DNA of 36,837 nt from Psychrobacter immobilis (GCF_904846285.1 NZ_CAJHAD010000026.1:1-36837), one strand, 5' to 3'; positions 18,186 to 27,145 are shown, counted from the first letter of the stretch. Program-made: numbers and translations. The notes: generated by a model from the sequence alone, not told the origin.

Positions 18186-18965
18186 TTAGAAGTTATTTTT
18201 AAGCTCGCGTAACGCGGCAAATACTGTCAAAGACTTATCATCATCAATGGTGACTTTAGACTTCACCCCTGCAATCACACTTGGCTCTTGCGTACGCAAA
18301 AACACATTGATTGCACGCTCATGCTCTAGAGTGACGGGCAATGTTGGAATGCCTTGAGCGGTTTTTTCTTCTGCTTGCGCAAGCGCTTGCCGCATCGCTT
18401 CACTCGCAGGTTCAATCGATAGACCAAAGCATAGGTTGCTGGCAGTATATTCATGGGCAGGGTACAGCAGCGTCTCAGCTGGCAAGCCATTTAAACGCTT
18501 AAAGCTCTCATGCAATTGCTCAATCGTGCCGGTAAAGACACGTCCGCAACCGGCACTAAATAAGGTATCACCGCAAAAGCAATGCTTCTGTCCATCGATA
18601 TCTAAAATATAAGCCACGTGGCTTACTGTATGGCCTGAGATATCCCATACTTGCGCGGCGCAGCCCCAAGCACTGACCGTACTACCGTCTTTTATAGTCT
18701 GGTCTTCATCGACGTTGTGTTCAGCATGAGCAACCAGATGCGTCATCGGATAAGACTCTTGCAGCTCGGCAACACCGCCGATATGATCATGGTGATGATG
18801 CGTGGTCCAGATAGACGTCAGCTCTAAGCCGTTTTCTTCTAAATAAGCGATAACTGGCTCAGCTTGACCCGGATCAATGACAATCGCCTGTTTATTGCTG
18901 TCATTAATGAGCGTCCAAATATAGTTGTCATTAAATGCTTTAATCGGGTGAATACGAATACTCAT
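18186..18965 (-). CDS. gloB: Hydroxyacylglutathione hydrolase (glyoxalase II)
   Basis: A 259-residue metallo-beta-lactamase-fold enzyme that hydrolyses S-lactoylglutathione to lactate and glutathione in methylglyoxal detoxification. The binuclear metal motif THHHHDH (55-61) is followed by the family's third histidine in SGHTVSHVAY, the bridging Asp in FCGDTLFSAGCGR and the last His in YPAHEYT. Length matches the usual 250-260 residues. Shine-Dalgarno AAGGAT is well placed. It sits between yejA and yejB, all on the minus strand, and is followed by a weak terminator. There is no known functional link to peptide uptake. Confidence 0.95.
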   Translation of the reverse strand: MSIRIHPIKAFNDNYIWTLINDSNKQAIVIDPGQAEPVIAYLEENGLELTSIWTTHHHHDHIGGVAELQESYPMTHLVAHAEHNVDEDQTIKDGSTVSAWGCAAQVWDISGHTVSHVAYILDIDGQKHCFCGDTLFSAGCGRVFTGTIEQLHESFKRLNGLPAETLLYPAHEYTASNLCFGLSIEPASEAMRQALAQAEEKTAQGIPTLPVTLEHERAINVFLRTQEPSVIAGVKSKVTIDDDKSLTVFAALRELKNNF

Positions 18966-19081
18966 ATAAAATCCTTAGCAGTGATTGTCTTTATTGCGAA
19001 TGTCTTGTATGTAATTTTTAAACCAACTAAAAAATTATGCAGAGTCATTGCATTTATTGGCTTAAGCCATTTTTATAAATT

Positions 19082-19154
19082 ATTGTTTCGAGCTGTTTTT
19101 TAAAACTATTGCTTCTAACGATCGTTTGGAGCGATTATCTTAAACTATTGCTTC
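19082..19154. repeat. Degenerate 39-base-period direct repeat at the 3' end of yejA
   Basis: Two 34-base blocks, 19082-19115 and 19121-19154, match at 27 of 34 positions and share an identical 13-base end AAACTATTGCTTC (19103-19115 and 19142-19154). A third, weaker copy of that 13-mer is at 19077-19089. The right-hand block carries the last codons and TAG stop of yejA, so the 3' end of the gene seems to have been partly duplicated downstream. Confidence 0.65.
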
Positions 19155-20980
19155 AAATATCGATTAACACGGGCTTCCGCTTCTTTATCTGTCCACCAAT
19201 AATCGATACCGATAGCATTGGTCGGTAGTTTTGCCGTATGACGATATTGATTCCAGTAGGCAACATTGGTGCTAGATTTGCCGTATAAAGGTACTAAATA
19301 ATGACCTGCCCGTAGCAGGCGATCAAGTACGTGAGTATATAAAACAATCTCATCGCGATTTTTAGCGTCGCCCAATTTTTTAATAACACTGTCAATCGCA
19401 GGGTTTTTAATACCGATGGTATTAGCGTTGCCCGCCTCATCAGCGGCGGTGCTGCCCCAAAAACCCACTTGCTCAGCGCCAGGCGATAGACTTTGGGCGA
19501 AGACGTCGACTACCATATCATAGTCAAAAAGGCGCATGCGCTCATAATATTGCGGCCCATCGACTTGGCGTAAGGTCGCCTCAAAGCCCAAACGCTTTAA
19601 ATTACGGATATAAGGCAATAATACACGCCCCATGGTCTCGCCTGTCATCAAAATCTCAATTTGAGCAAGCTTGCCATCAGGTTGGTATAGCTTCATATCT
19701 TGATAATAAAAACCAGCATCTAGCAATAGCTGCCGCGCCTTTAACAACCCGTCACGATTAAAACCGCTACCGTCACTGGTTGGTAATTGCCATTCCGTCA
19801 ATACTGCTTGGCGCTGAATCGGTTCAAGCTTGGTTAGCAATGGACTTAACACCTGCATCTCAGCCGCAGATGGTATACCAGTAGCAGCAAGCTCTGAGCC
19901 ATGAAAGAAGCTTTGCAAACGCTCATACTGGCCATGAAACAAAGTTTTATTCATCCATTCAAAGTCGTAAGCCGCCGTCAAGGCTTGGCGAACGCGAATA
20001 TCTTGAAAAATTGGCCGGCGCATATTCATCACCAAACCTTGCATCGGTACTGGATTTTCGCTGCTTATGGTTTCTTTATTAATCAGACCTGCTTTGACGG
20101 CGGGGAAATTGTAACCTGTTGCCCAATTAGAGGCTTTATTCTCCGGGCGGAAACGATATTGACCCGATTTAAAACCCTCAAAAGCAATCTCATCACTTTG
20201 ATAATAGACAAACTTAATCATATCAAAGTTATAACGACCGCGATTGACCATCAAATCACGCCCCCAATAATTGGGGTCACGCACATAGCTGACCGCACGC
20301 CCCGCATCGACGCGGCCAAGCTTATAAGGACCACTGCCCATGAGCGGCGTCAATGTTATTTTTTCAAAATCTGTATCAATTGATGACTTAGCAAAAATAG
20401 GGAACTGGCCGACCGTTAATAAAATCTCTTTATTTTCATCAGACTTAAAAACAAACTTTACCCGCTGCTTATCGACAATCTCAATGTCTTTAATATCGCC
20501 TAAATAACTGCGGATATACATTGGGCCTTTAGTCAGTATCGCATCATAAGTGGCTTTGACGTCACTACTGGTCACTGGCGACCCGTCCCAAAAGCGCGCA
20601 GCAGGATTAACATGGTAAATAATCCAACTGGTGTCATCAGGGTCATACGTGACTTTATTTGCCAGCTGCGGATACATGGTAAAGGCTTCATTGAGTGAGC
20701 CAGTCATCAAGGTATCGTACAGATAGTCCGTACCAACCATCGCCACACCTGTGGTCATCCATTTATTGGCTGCATTAAAGGTGCCGCGTGCCTCAAGCGA
20801 TAATGTGCCACCCTTGGGCGCATTGGGATTGGCATAAGGCATAAACGGCACGTCAATATATTCAGTGGTACTATTATGCCCAAGCGCAGTCGTAGTGATT
20901 GGCGCAGCAATACTAGCAGGTATCCAGCTGATAGTAATGGCAAGCAAGACGGCTTTTAGCATGGTATTTTTTAGCATCAT
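19145..20980 (-). CDS. yejA: Periplasmic peptide-binding protein of ABC transporter (YejA-like)
   Basis: An extracellular solute-binding protein of family 5 that captures peptides for the YejBEF importer. The mature protein shows the family pattern from LEARGTFNAANKW through WIIYHVNPAARFWDGSPVTSSDVKATYDA to the C-terminal lobe with VVDVFAQSLSPGAEQVGFWGS. The longest frame starts at 21028 (627 residues). A signal peptide begins only at residue 17 (MMLKNTMLKAVLL, ending near ASIAA/P), so I prefer 20980, giving 611 residues. Neither start has a strong Shine-Dalgarno sequence. It is separated from yejB by gloB, unlike the contiguous yejABEF of enterobacteria. Its upstream region carries three tandem 9-base repeats. 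Confidence 0.94.
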   Translation of the reverse strand: MMLKNTMLKAVLLAITISWIPASIAAPITTTALGHNSTTEYIDVPFMPYANPNAPKGGTLSLEARGTFNAANKWMTTGVAMVGTDYLYDTLMTGSLNEAFTMYPQLANKVTYDPDDTSWIIYHVNPAARFWDGSPVTSSDVKATYDAILTKGPMYIRSYLGDIKDIEIVDKQRVKFVFKSDENKEILLTVGQFPIFAKSSIDTDFEKITLTPLMGSGPYKLGRVDAGRAVSYVRDPNYWGRDLMVNRGRYNFDMIKFVYYQSDEIAFEGFKSGQYRFRPENKASNWATGYNFPAVKAGLINKETISSENPVPMQGLVMNMRRPIFQDIRVRQALTAAYDFEWMNKTLFHGQYERLQSFFHGSELAATGIPSAAEMQVLSPLLTKLEPIQRQAVLTEWQLPTSDGSGFNRDGLLKARQLLLDAGFYYQDMKLYQPDGKLAQIEILMTGETMGRVLLPYIRNLKRLGFEATLRQVDGPQYYERMRLFDYDMVVDVFAQSLSPGAEQVGFWGSTAADEAGNANTIGIKNPAIDSVIKKLGDAKNRDEIVLYTHVLDRLLRAGHYLVPLYGKSSTNVAYWNQYRHTAKLPTNAIGIDYWWTDKEAEARVNRYLKQ

Positions 20981-21081
20981 AAAGTTATAACAAACCCTTT
21001 TGCCAGACCGAATGAATATATTGAGCATTTAACCAGTTACTGAAAGCCACCGACCGCTTATGAAATAAAAGCTGAAAAAAT

Positions 21082-21108
21082 ATGACGTATATGACGTATA
21101 TGACGTAT
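21082..21108. repeat. Three perfect tandem copies of ATGACGTAT
   Basis: Three 9-base units at 21082-21090, 21091-21099 and 21100-21108, in the 5' control region of yejA. It may be a simple slippage-prone repeat, or an array of binding sites with an ACGT core. Confidence 0.8.
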
Positions 21109-21221
21109 CGTAAGTGCTGCAAAATTTTATCATAACAAACTTAGGTTTTTTAACCTAATATTTTGCAGCGTTAAGGTTGCTACATGACGGATTATGCAGC
21201 TTAAAAAACACTAATACGCAT

Positions 21222-21254
21222 AAAAAAAGACGCAGCTCATAAAAGTTGCGTCTT
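21222..21254 (-). terminator. Rho-independent terminator of serC
   Basis: An 11-position stem (21244-21254 with 21227-21237, one mismatch) with a 6-base loop, followed on the minus strand by a run of U (21222-21228, overlapping the base of the stem), just past the serC stop. Confidence 0.88.
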
Positions 21255-21276
21255 TTGTTTTAAAACCTGTGCTAAC

Positions 21277-22386
21277 TTAAGCGTGCTTTTTTTCAAAGGC
21301 GATCATAAAGTCAACCAATTGCTGTACCCAATCTAGCGACACTGCATTATAAATACTGGCACGCATTCCGCCAACATCGCGGTGACCTTTTAGATTCATC
21401 AAACCTGCTGCCGCCGACTCTTCTAAGAATACTTTGTCAAGGCTGCTGTCTGCTAACGTGAAAGGCACGTTCATGATAGAGCGATATTTGGGGTCAACTG
21501 GATTGCTATAAAAGCTGCTATCATCAATCGTTTTATAGAGCAAATCAGCTTTTTGTTGGTTGATTTCACCGATAGCAGCAACGCCGCCCTGCTCCTCTAA
21601 CCAATCAAATACCAACCCTGCTAAATACCAAGAATACGTCGCTGGCGTGTTTGACATTGACTCTTTTTCAGCCTGATGTTCATAGTTCATCAGCAATGGA
21701 CACCATTCACTTGCTTTGCCCAATAAATCTTCACGAATAATGACAATGATTAATCCTGCTGGCCCGATATTTTTTTGCGCACCCGCGTAAATCATGCCAA
21801 ATTTAGACACGTCGATTGTCTGTGACAAAATGCAAGAGGACATATCGGCGATAATCGGCGCATCGACTTGTGGCGGCTCAAATATTTGTACACCATGAAT
21901 GGTTTCATTGGCGCAGTAGTGGAAATACGCCGCATCTTCGCTTAGGTTCCAATCGCTTTGCGCTGGCACGTCGGTAAAATTACTGTCTTTACCCGTTGCC
22001 ACCACATTGACCTCGCCTAAACCCAGTTTGGCATAGCGCTGTGCTTCTTTAACCGCTTTACCAGACCAAGTACCTGTCGTTAGATAGTCTGCGCGGCCAC
22101 CATTTAACAGGTTTAATGGAATCGCTGAAAACTGTAAGCTGGCACCGCCTTGTAAAAACAGCACTTTATAGTTATCTGGAATGTCCATTAGCGAGCGCAA
22201 TTTGGCTTCAGCTTTTTCGGTAATCGCGATGTATTCTTTACTACGGTGACTCACTTCCATGACCGACATACCGCGTCCCTGCCAATCAAGCAACTCTTCT
22301 TGAGCGCGTGATAAGACGGCGGTCGGTATGGTGGCAGGTCCCGCTGAAAAATTGGGTACACGGTTAGGAGCGGCTTTAGTGGTCAT
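21277..22386 (-). CDS. serC: Phosphoserine aminotransferase
   Basis: A PLP-dependent class V aminotransferase making phosphoserine (serine synthesis) and phosphohydroxythreonine (pyridoxal phosphate synthesis). It opens with NFSAGPATIP and carries the PLP-lysine in GMIYAGAQKNIGPAGL, with Ser/Asp contacts in IADMSSCILSQTID just before. The frame also has an ATG two codons earlier (22392, 371 residues). The Shine-Dalgarno AGGA is only 3-4 bases from that one but 8 bases from the ATG at 22386, so I choose 22386, giving 369 residues. It lies 100 bases after the HolD-like gene on the same strand and may be the last gene of a lemA-M48-holD-serC run. Confidence 0.97.
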   Translation of the reverse strand: MTTKAAPNRVPNFSAGPATIPTAVLSRAQEELLDWQGRGMSVMEVSHRSKEYIAITEKAEAKLRSLMDIPDNYKVLFLQGGASLQFSAIPLNLLNGGRADYLTTGTWSGKAVKEAQRYAKLGLGEVNVVATGKDSNFTDVPAQSDWNLSEDAAYFHYCANETIHGVQIFEPPQVDAPIIADMSSCILSQTIDVSKFGMIYAGAQKNIGPAGLIIVIIREDLLGKASEWCPLLMNYEHQAEKESMSNTPATYSWYLAGLVFDWLEEQGGVAAIGEINQQKADLLYKTIDDSSFYSNPVDPKYRSIMNVPFTLADSSLDKVFLEESAAAGLMNLKGHRDVGGMRASIYNAVSLDWVQQLVDFMIAFEKKHA

Positions 22387-22486
22387 AATCATTATCCTAA
22401 ATATGATGAAATCATCGTGGTTATTAAAGGTTAAAGGTGAATGTTATCGTTATTTTTTAATCTCTGTCATAGTAAGTGGCAACCCT

Positions 22487-23362
22487 TTAACGCTGGCTCG
22501 ATAACTGCTCCCAGAACTGGCGTTTAAGTTTGCTATCTTTAAGCATGTCATCGAGCTTGGGCACAGTAGTAAAGTTCGGATGCTCAAGACCGTCAGGCAA
22601 GGCAGTCAATGCCGCCACTTTTATCTCTTCGCGACGACCAATCTTAAAGACATATCCTGCAAGGCTGGCATTGGCAAGCTCAGCCGTATCCATACCTTCA
22701 CAAATAGGAAATGAGGTTGTCTCACAACTGATGGATAGCGCTTGGGTGATATTTTGCCAAAGCTTTTGACTGTCACTATTAAGGGCTTGGATATCAACCA
22801 AAATTACCCAATCGCCATAGCGACCACCTTGTAAATCAAATGGTACTACCTTTTTAAAGCTATCGTCTTTAAAGTTATTCTCTTTAAAACTGCTATCTTC
22901 AAAGCTTGCAGCATTATTTACATTATCAATCGCAGCTTGCTGAACGACAGTATTTACAAGTGAGGTAACGGCGGGCTTAGAGATGTCAGGGGTAGTCGAG
23001 TCAAAACTATAGGTAACGGGGCTTTGTTGGTCAGAATGACTTAAACCTGTCTCATTAGCGTCATCATAAGAATGATTAGACCCATCATCTACCATACCTG
23101 ATATGGCATTAATATTTGGGGATTCAATATTGGAAGATTCAAGGCTTGGCTGTTCAGTGCTCGTCGCAGAAGAAGCTGTAGCATTAGATGGAGTGCTGGC
23201 ATTAGCTGTAACCGCATCAGGCAAGGCAGGCGCAGAAATATCCGCGATATTCATGGTTTCAGAGCTTGGCTGCACCCACTGATTGATACCCATCATCGCT
23301 AAAATCTGGCGCTGCTGCATACGATGCTGCAATACAATTAGCGGGTCTTGGATATCACTCAT
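22487..23362 (-). CDS. Candidate divergent DNA polymerase III psi subunit (HolD-like)
   Basis: A 291-residue protein in three parts: an N-terminal block (1-36) with QILAMMGINQWVQPS, a Ser/Asn/Thr/Asp-rich low-complexity linker (about 37-172) ending in FK[DE] repeats, and a C-terminal block (about 173-291) ending DDMLKDSKLKRQFWEQLSSQ. The N-terminus resembles the E. coli psi clamp-loader-binding segment (LQQLGITQW), and the C-terminus resembles the psi pattern of hydrophobic strands plus a final L-x(5-9)-R-x-x-[LF]W-x-Q helix. Psi links the clamp loader to chi and single-stranded-DNA-binding protein. E. coli psi is only 137 residues; here the linker accounts for the difference. The assignment is by eye and unproven; otherwise it is a hypothetical protein. 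It lies between the M48 protease gene and serC, same strand. Confidence 0.5.
   Translation of the reverse strand: MSDIQDPLIVLQHRMQQRQILAMMGINQWVQPSSETMNIADISAPALPDAVTANASTPSNATASSATSTEQPSLESSNIESPNINAISGMVDDGSNHSYDDANETGLSHSDQQSPVTYSFDSTTPDISKPAVTSLVNTVVQQAAIDNVNNAASFEDSSFKENNFKDDSFKKVVPFDLQGGRYGDWVILVDIQALNSDSQKLWQNITQALSISCETTSFPICEGMDTAELANASLAGYVFKIGRREEIKVAALTALPDGLEHPNFTTVPKLDDMLKDSKLKRQFWEQLSSQR
22856..22900. repeat. Three degenerate 15-base repeats encoding FK-rich pentapeptides
   Basis: Units 22856-22870, 22871-22885 and 22886-22900 share an AAAG/A start and a CTTT/C end, and encode the repeated Phe-Lys-acidic-acidic/Asn-Ser pattern (about residues 154-171) at the end of the low-complexity linker of the HolD-like protein. 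Confidence 0.7.
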
Positions 23363-23446
23363 GCTTATTTACTATCCTACTTATCTAAAATGGATTTACA
23401 GGCTTTTACTATCAAAAGAATACTCAAATGCCATCAATGACATTGC

Positions 23447-26400
23447 TCAAAAAAGCTGCCGAACGCCTAGCCAATGATTGGCAAGCTCGGTCAAGCAATC
23501 ATACTCATCTTGACTGACTATCGTATCGTGTAACATCACTGTATGCAACGTACTCAGCCATTGCCGGTACGTATGATAAGCATAAAAATGGCGCGTACTA
23601 TCATTGCCCGCCTTATCTACACTATCTGTCCTATCTGCATTGTCGTCCTGTATATGAGCATTATAATCTATTTGAGCGCCGCCCTGTTGCCTCTGTCGAT
23701 AATTATCATCACCTTTGGCTTCTGATACATACGATTGACTGGCAGATGCTATAAAAATAGGTACGGCTTCTATCAATGCTAGTAATTGAACAGTATTTAA
23801 ACTTTGCGCAGTCAATAACAACCATTGCAAATTTGCCTCACTAACGGCTGCTAAATCAATATCAATCAAACGTGCATGACGGCGTAAATCTACAAGATAA
23901 TGAGCAACGCTAGCACTATTATAGCTGAGCACTGAATTAGGTGTTGAGATAGGTGCTGAGCTATCTAGTGCAGATATTATCTGCCCTTTAGCATCCTTTG
24001 ATAAGCGATAAGCCAATAAAGTAAGCATTGTTTTCGCGGCAATATCGAGACCATTAAACACCTGTCCTGACGGGTCAAGCTGAGCATAAATATCATCCGT
24101 GCCAGCGTGCAATACTTGCTGCCATTGATAGTATAGATATTGAGGGTGAAGATGCGACTGAACCTGTGTATCATTTAATACGGCAGACAATACGGGTAAC
24201 AATTGCTGCAGCTGTAGCGCCTGCCATAACGCTAAAATCGCTGGCGACCGAGAATGGGTATTCTCTAAAGGATTTAATACGGATGTAGATTTATCAATAG
24301 AATCATCATTATCTATATTATCAGCGATATTTTGGCTTAAATCAGCCGTAAGGGAGTTTTCAAACAGCTCAATGATACCTTGCTGATAACGCAATAGCAT
24401 CGTACGACACTTTTTTTGCTGCACATAATGTTGATGATCTTGATTGCTATGACTGGCTTCATATTTTAAGCGCAATTCATCGATAGCGTTTTCTGATAGA
24501 TTATGTTGGCGTAGTTGCTTTAACGCCAACATAATCAAAGCACTGTCTAATCGTCTGTCAAGATTTGCCACTGCCGCTAATAATTTATGATCGAGTGTAT
24601 GCGGTAAAATTTGTGTGTTGCCGCTTGTATCAGTTTCAGCAGCAGAGGTTCCATCGTTAGCAAGCCCAAGCCAGATATCAGTTAAATCATAAGTTGCTGT
24701 TGTTGACAGCACACAACCCTGATGACAAAGTAACACGGCTTCAATCAAAGCTTGCGCCCCTAGCGGGTGATAACTGTGATTGAGCACATACTGCGGTAGC
24801 AATACCTTTTGTATGTCATCAATGCCAACCAATGCATCAGACGGCAAATCACTATCAGGTTTGGCTTGCCATGGCTTAAGCAGCTGCTGAGTACCGATAT
24901 CTTCTGCTTGCACCTGCAAACGCCCATCAATAACAACATCTTGCTCTACAACAAACTCAAGCCCCGCATCGGCTTCCGATTGGTTGTTCAGTTTACCTGT
25001 AGAAAAGACAGCGACTTCTTTATTGATAACGTCATTAGAGCCATCGATGATGCTGTTATTAATAGAGGCTGATTGATTGTTAAATATTGACGAGTGTTGC
25101 GTATTTGTCTCTTGTTTAATACTGCTTAGGCTATTTGCTGTTATCACGCCCCAATCACCCAATCGCTGCTGTTCATATATCTCTTTAATCTTTTGTTGAT
25201 TGATGCGTTTTTCTTTAGCAACCTGCACCGCGAAATCATGATAAGCATTGTCGTTAATAGCGTTCATACGCTCAGTCAAGCTTGGATGCGTAGCAAACCA
25301 CGAGAAGTCACCCAAATCCGCCCCGCTACTGGCAAAAAAGAAATGACTAAGCCCATTGATATCGGCGATACCGGTTAAGCGCGAACCAAGCGAATCTTGA
25401 TAGATGGCTTTTAAGGTTTCCATGATCGCAGGCGAGCGTGTTAGCTGTACGCTCGTCGCATCAGCGAGTAACTCACGTTCACGATTAAAGCTGTGTTTAA
25501 TGAGTTGAGCACTGGCCATGCTTGAGAAGCTCAATCCATGTATTAGTAATGTCCAGATACTTCGCGGCGCTTGCCGATCAGTGGCAGCTGTGCTTTGTAG
25601 CCACATCGACTGAGGCTTAGCAGATGACTGCTGATTTTTGGATTGATTTTGCCAGTAGGTGACCCACTCATTATGAGTCGTAAAGCTTGCTGTCTGCGCT
25701 TCAGTGCTACGGGCATGACTATCAATGGCTCTTTGGGGTAAAGGGTTATTTTGATTGACCGCATTGTCAAAATAATTTTGCTGCTTATTCTGACTGCTAG
25801 CGCCAAAGTTATTGACGGAATCACTCCAGTCATAAAGTAATTGCAAGCCTGCTAGCACGACCATTAGCTGTAAATTGAAGGTGGCATCGCCATGCAAGAT
25901 ATGACCATATTCGTGCCCTATCAAGCCATACAACGCCTCATCGGACAGCTTATCAAGCGCGCCTTGAGTGACAACCAATACCATATCTTGACTATGACGG
26001 CCGGCAACGAAGCCGTTAATCCCTTGCTCATCAGGCAGAACATACAAAATAGGCATATTCAAACCCGAGGCAATGGCGAGCTGTTGGGCAATCTCATAAT
26101 AACGGCGATAAACAGGCGGAAAATCGCGCTCATTACGCACTGCAATATGGCGGTCACTAAAGCGAACCTTTGCTGCAGATTTATGCTGATGAGCAACCCC
26201 TTGGCTATGCTCCCAAGCATCTTGGCTGTGGTCGATAAACAAGCGAACCGCGCCCACACGCTGAGCAATCGCACGACCACCTGCTTTTAAGCGTCCATAT
26301 TCTAAAAAACTACCGACGACAAAGCTACCGATTGTCCATACGACGACCAGTATTAATACCCAATGATAAATGCCACCGGTAAATATCGTCAGCAGCAGCG

Positions 26401-26509
26401 ACATAATAGCGAGCGCCACCGCAATATGGGCAAATATAATGAGAAAAAATAGCCCATAGAGCAATAAGCTGCGCCGAGTACGGCTACGCTGTGCACCAAA
26501 GAAATCCAT
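23447..26509 (-). CDS. M48 family zinc metalloprotease with large C-terminal extension
   Basis: A 1020-residue inner-membrane protein. Two hydrophobic segments (about 16-41 and 48-68) precede an M48 peptidase domain with zinc-binding HEYGH (199-203) and the third ligand in ERELLAD (Glu346). FATHPSLTERMNAI near residue 430 closes the domain. Between the two motifs lies an Asn/Gln-rich insert (about 235-310). The remaining 500-plus residues are mostly soluble and unlike HtpX (about 290 residues); I recognise no domain there, but several helical Leu/Gln-rich segments are visible. LemA is encoded 39 bases upstream, the usual lemA-M48 pairing, which suggests joint action in membrane protein quality control. 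The HolD-like gene follows after 84 bases. Confidence 0.9.
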   Translation of the reverse strand: MDFFGAQRSRTRRSLLLYGLFFLIIFAHIAVALAIMSLLLTIFTGGIYHWVLILVVVWTIGSFVVGSFLEYGRLKAGGRAIAQRVGAVRLFIDHSQDAWEHSQGVAHQHKSAAKVRFSDRHIAVRNERDFPPVYRRYYEIAQQLAIASGLNMPILYVLPDEQGINGFVAGRHSQDMVLVVTQGALDKLSDEALYGLIGHEYGHILHGDATFNLQLMVVLAGLQLLYDWSDSVNNFGASSQNKQQNYFDNAVNQNNPLPQRAIDSHARSTEAQTASFTTHNEWVTYWQNQSKNQQSSAKPQSMWLQSTAATDRQAPRSIWTLLIHGLSFSSMASAQLIKHSFNRERELLADATSVQLTRSPAIMETLKAIYQDSLGSRLTGIADINGLSHFFFASSGADLGDFSWFATHPSLTERMNAINDNAYHDFAVQVAKEKRINQQKIKEIYEQQRLGDWGVITANSLSSIKQETNTQHSSIFNNQSASINNSIIDGSNDVINKEVAVFSTGKLNNQSEADAGLEFVVEQDVVIDGRLQVQAEDIGTQQLLKPWQAKPDSDLPSDALVGIDDIQKVLLPQYVLNHSYHPLGAQALIEAVLLCHQGCVLSTTATYDLTDIWLGLANDGTSAAETDTSGNTQILPHTLDHKLLAAVANLDRRLDSALIMLALKQLRQHNLSENAIDELRLKYEASHSNQDHQHYVQQKKCRTMLLRYQQGIIELFENSLTADLSQNIADNIDNDDSIDKSTSVLNPLENTHSRSPAILALWQALQLQQLLPVLSAVLNDTQVQSHLHPQYLYYQWQQVLHAGTDDIYAQLDPSGQVFNGLDIAAKTMLTLLAYRLSKDAKGQIISALDSSAPISTPNSVLSYNSASVAHYLVDLRRHARLIDIDLAAVSEANLQWLLLTAQSLNTVQLLALIEAVPIFIASASQSYVSEAKGDDNYRQRQQGGAQIDYNAHIQDDNADRTDSVDKAGNDSTRHFYAYHTYRQWLSTLHTVMLHDTIVSQDEYDCLTELANHWLGVRQLF

Positions 26510-26548
26510 CTACTTATCTGACCTAGCGATAGCTAAATGCATATAAAA

Positions 26549-27145
26549 TCAACCCATATTAACGACAGGTGCTTGCGCAATTGCCTTTCTGTCTTCAAAT
26601 ACCAATGGGCTGAGTGGCCGAAAGCCAAATGTGCTGCTGACGAGGTTATTAGGGAACACTTCACGGTCGTTATTATAAAACATCACGCTGTCATTATAAT
26701 GCTGACGTGCAAAGCCAATCCGATTTTCAGTATTGGTCAACTCATCCATCAACTCTTTAATCATACTGTCCGCTTTTAGCTCAGGGTAAGCCTCCACAAC
26801 CGCTGAGAATTGACCTAATGCTTTAGATAACATCCCTTCTGCCTTGGCAAACAGCGCCATGTGTTCAAGCGAATCTGGCTGATGCTTGCTAGAATCCTGC
26901 AGACTTTGAGCATGATTACGCGCACTAATCACGCGGGTCAGCGTTTCTTCTTCGTGCGCTAAATAACGCTTGGCTGTCTCAACCAAATTTGGAATCAAAT
27001 CATGACGACGTTTTAGTTGTACATCGATTTGCGCAAAGCCATTTTTCGCTTGGTTGCGGGCACGCACCAGCTTATTAAAAACGGATACCCCAAAGACCAC
27101 GACCAATACAACCACTGCAATGAACACCCAAACAAACATTTTCAT
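26549..27145 (-). CDS. lemA: LemA family protein
   Basis: A 198-residue LemA protein: one N-terminal membrane anchor (about 4-23) followed by a long-helix domain with the family motif QIDVQLKRRHDLIPNLVE (about 41-58) and ELMDELTNTENRIGFARQHYN. Most of the protein is expected to face the periplasm, as in other LemA proteins. Its molecular role is unclear, but it is repeatedly found beside HtpX/M48-type proteases, as here, with the protease start 39 bases after its stop. Shine-Dalgarno GGGATC precedes the ATG. Likely the first gene of the operon; the ffs terminator lies upstream. Confidence 0.93.
   Translation of the reverse strand: MKMFVWVFIAVVVLVVVFGVSVFNKLVRARNQAKNGFAQIDVQLKRRHDLIPNLVETAKRYLAHEEETLTRVISARNHAQSLQDSSKHQPDSLEHMALFAKAEGMLSKALGQFSAVVEAYPELKADSMIKELMDELTNTENRIGFARQHYNDSVMFYNNDREVFPNNLVSSTFGFRPLSPLVFEDRKAIAQAPVVNMG

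Noticed and set aside
19901..20383. Plus-strand frame of 160 codons inside yejA
   Set aside because: Entirely antisense to a clear solute-binding protein; no Shine-Dalgarno sequence and no recognisable protein features.
21082..21108. Triple 9-base repeat as a CRISPR remnant
   Set aside because: The units are directly adjacent without spacers and far too short; there are no cas genes in the window.
25892..26290. Plus-strand frame of 132 codons inside the M48 protease gene
   Set aside because: Antisense to the HEYGH catalytic region, which is plainly the coding frame.
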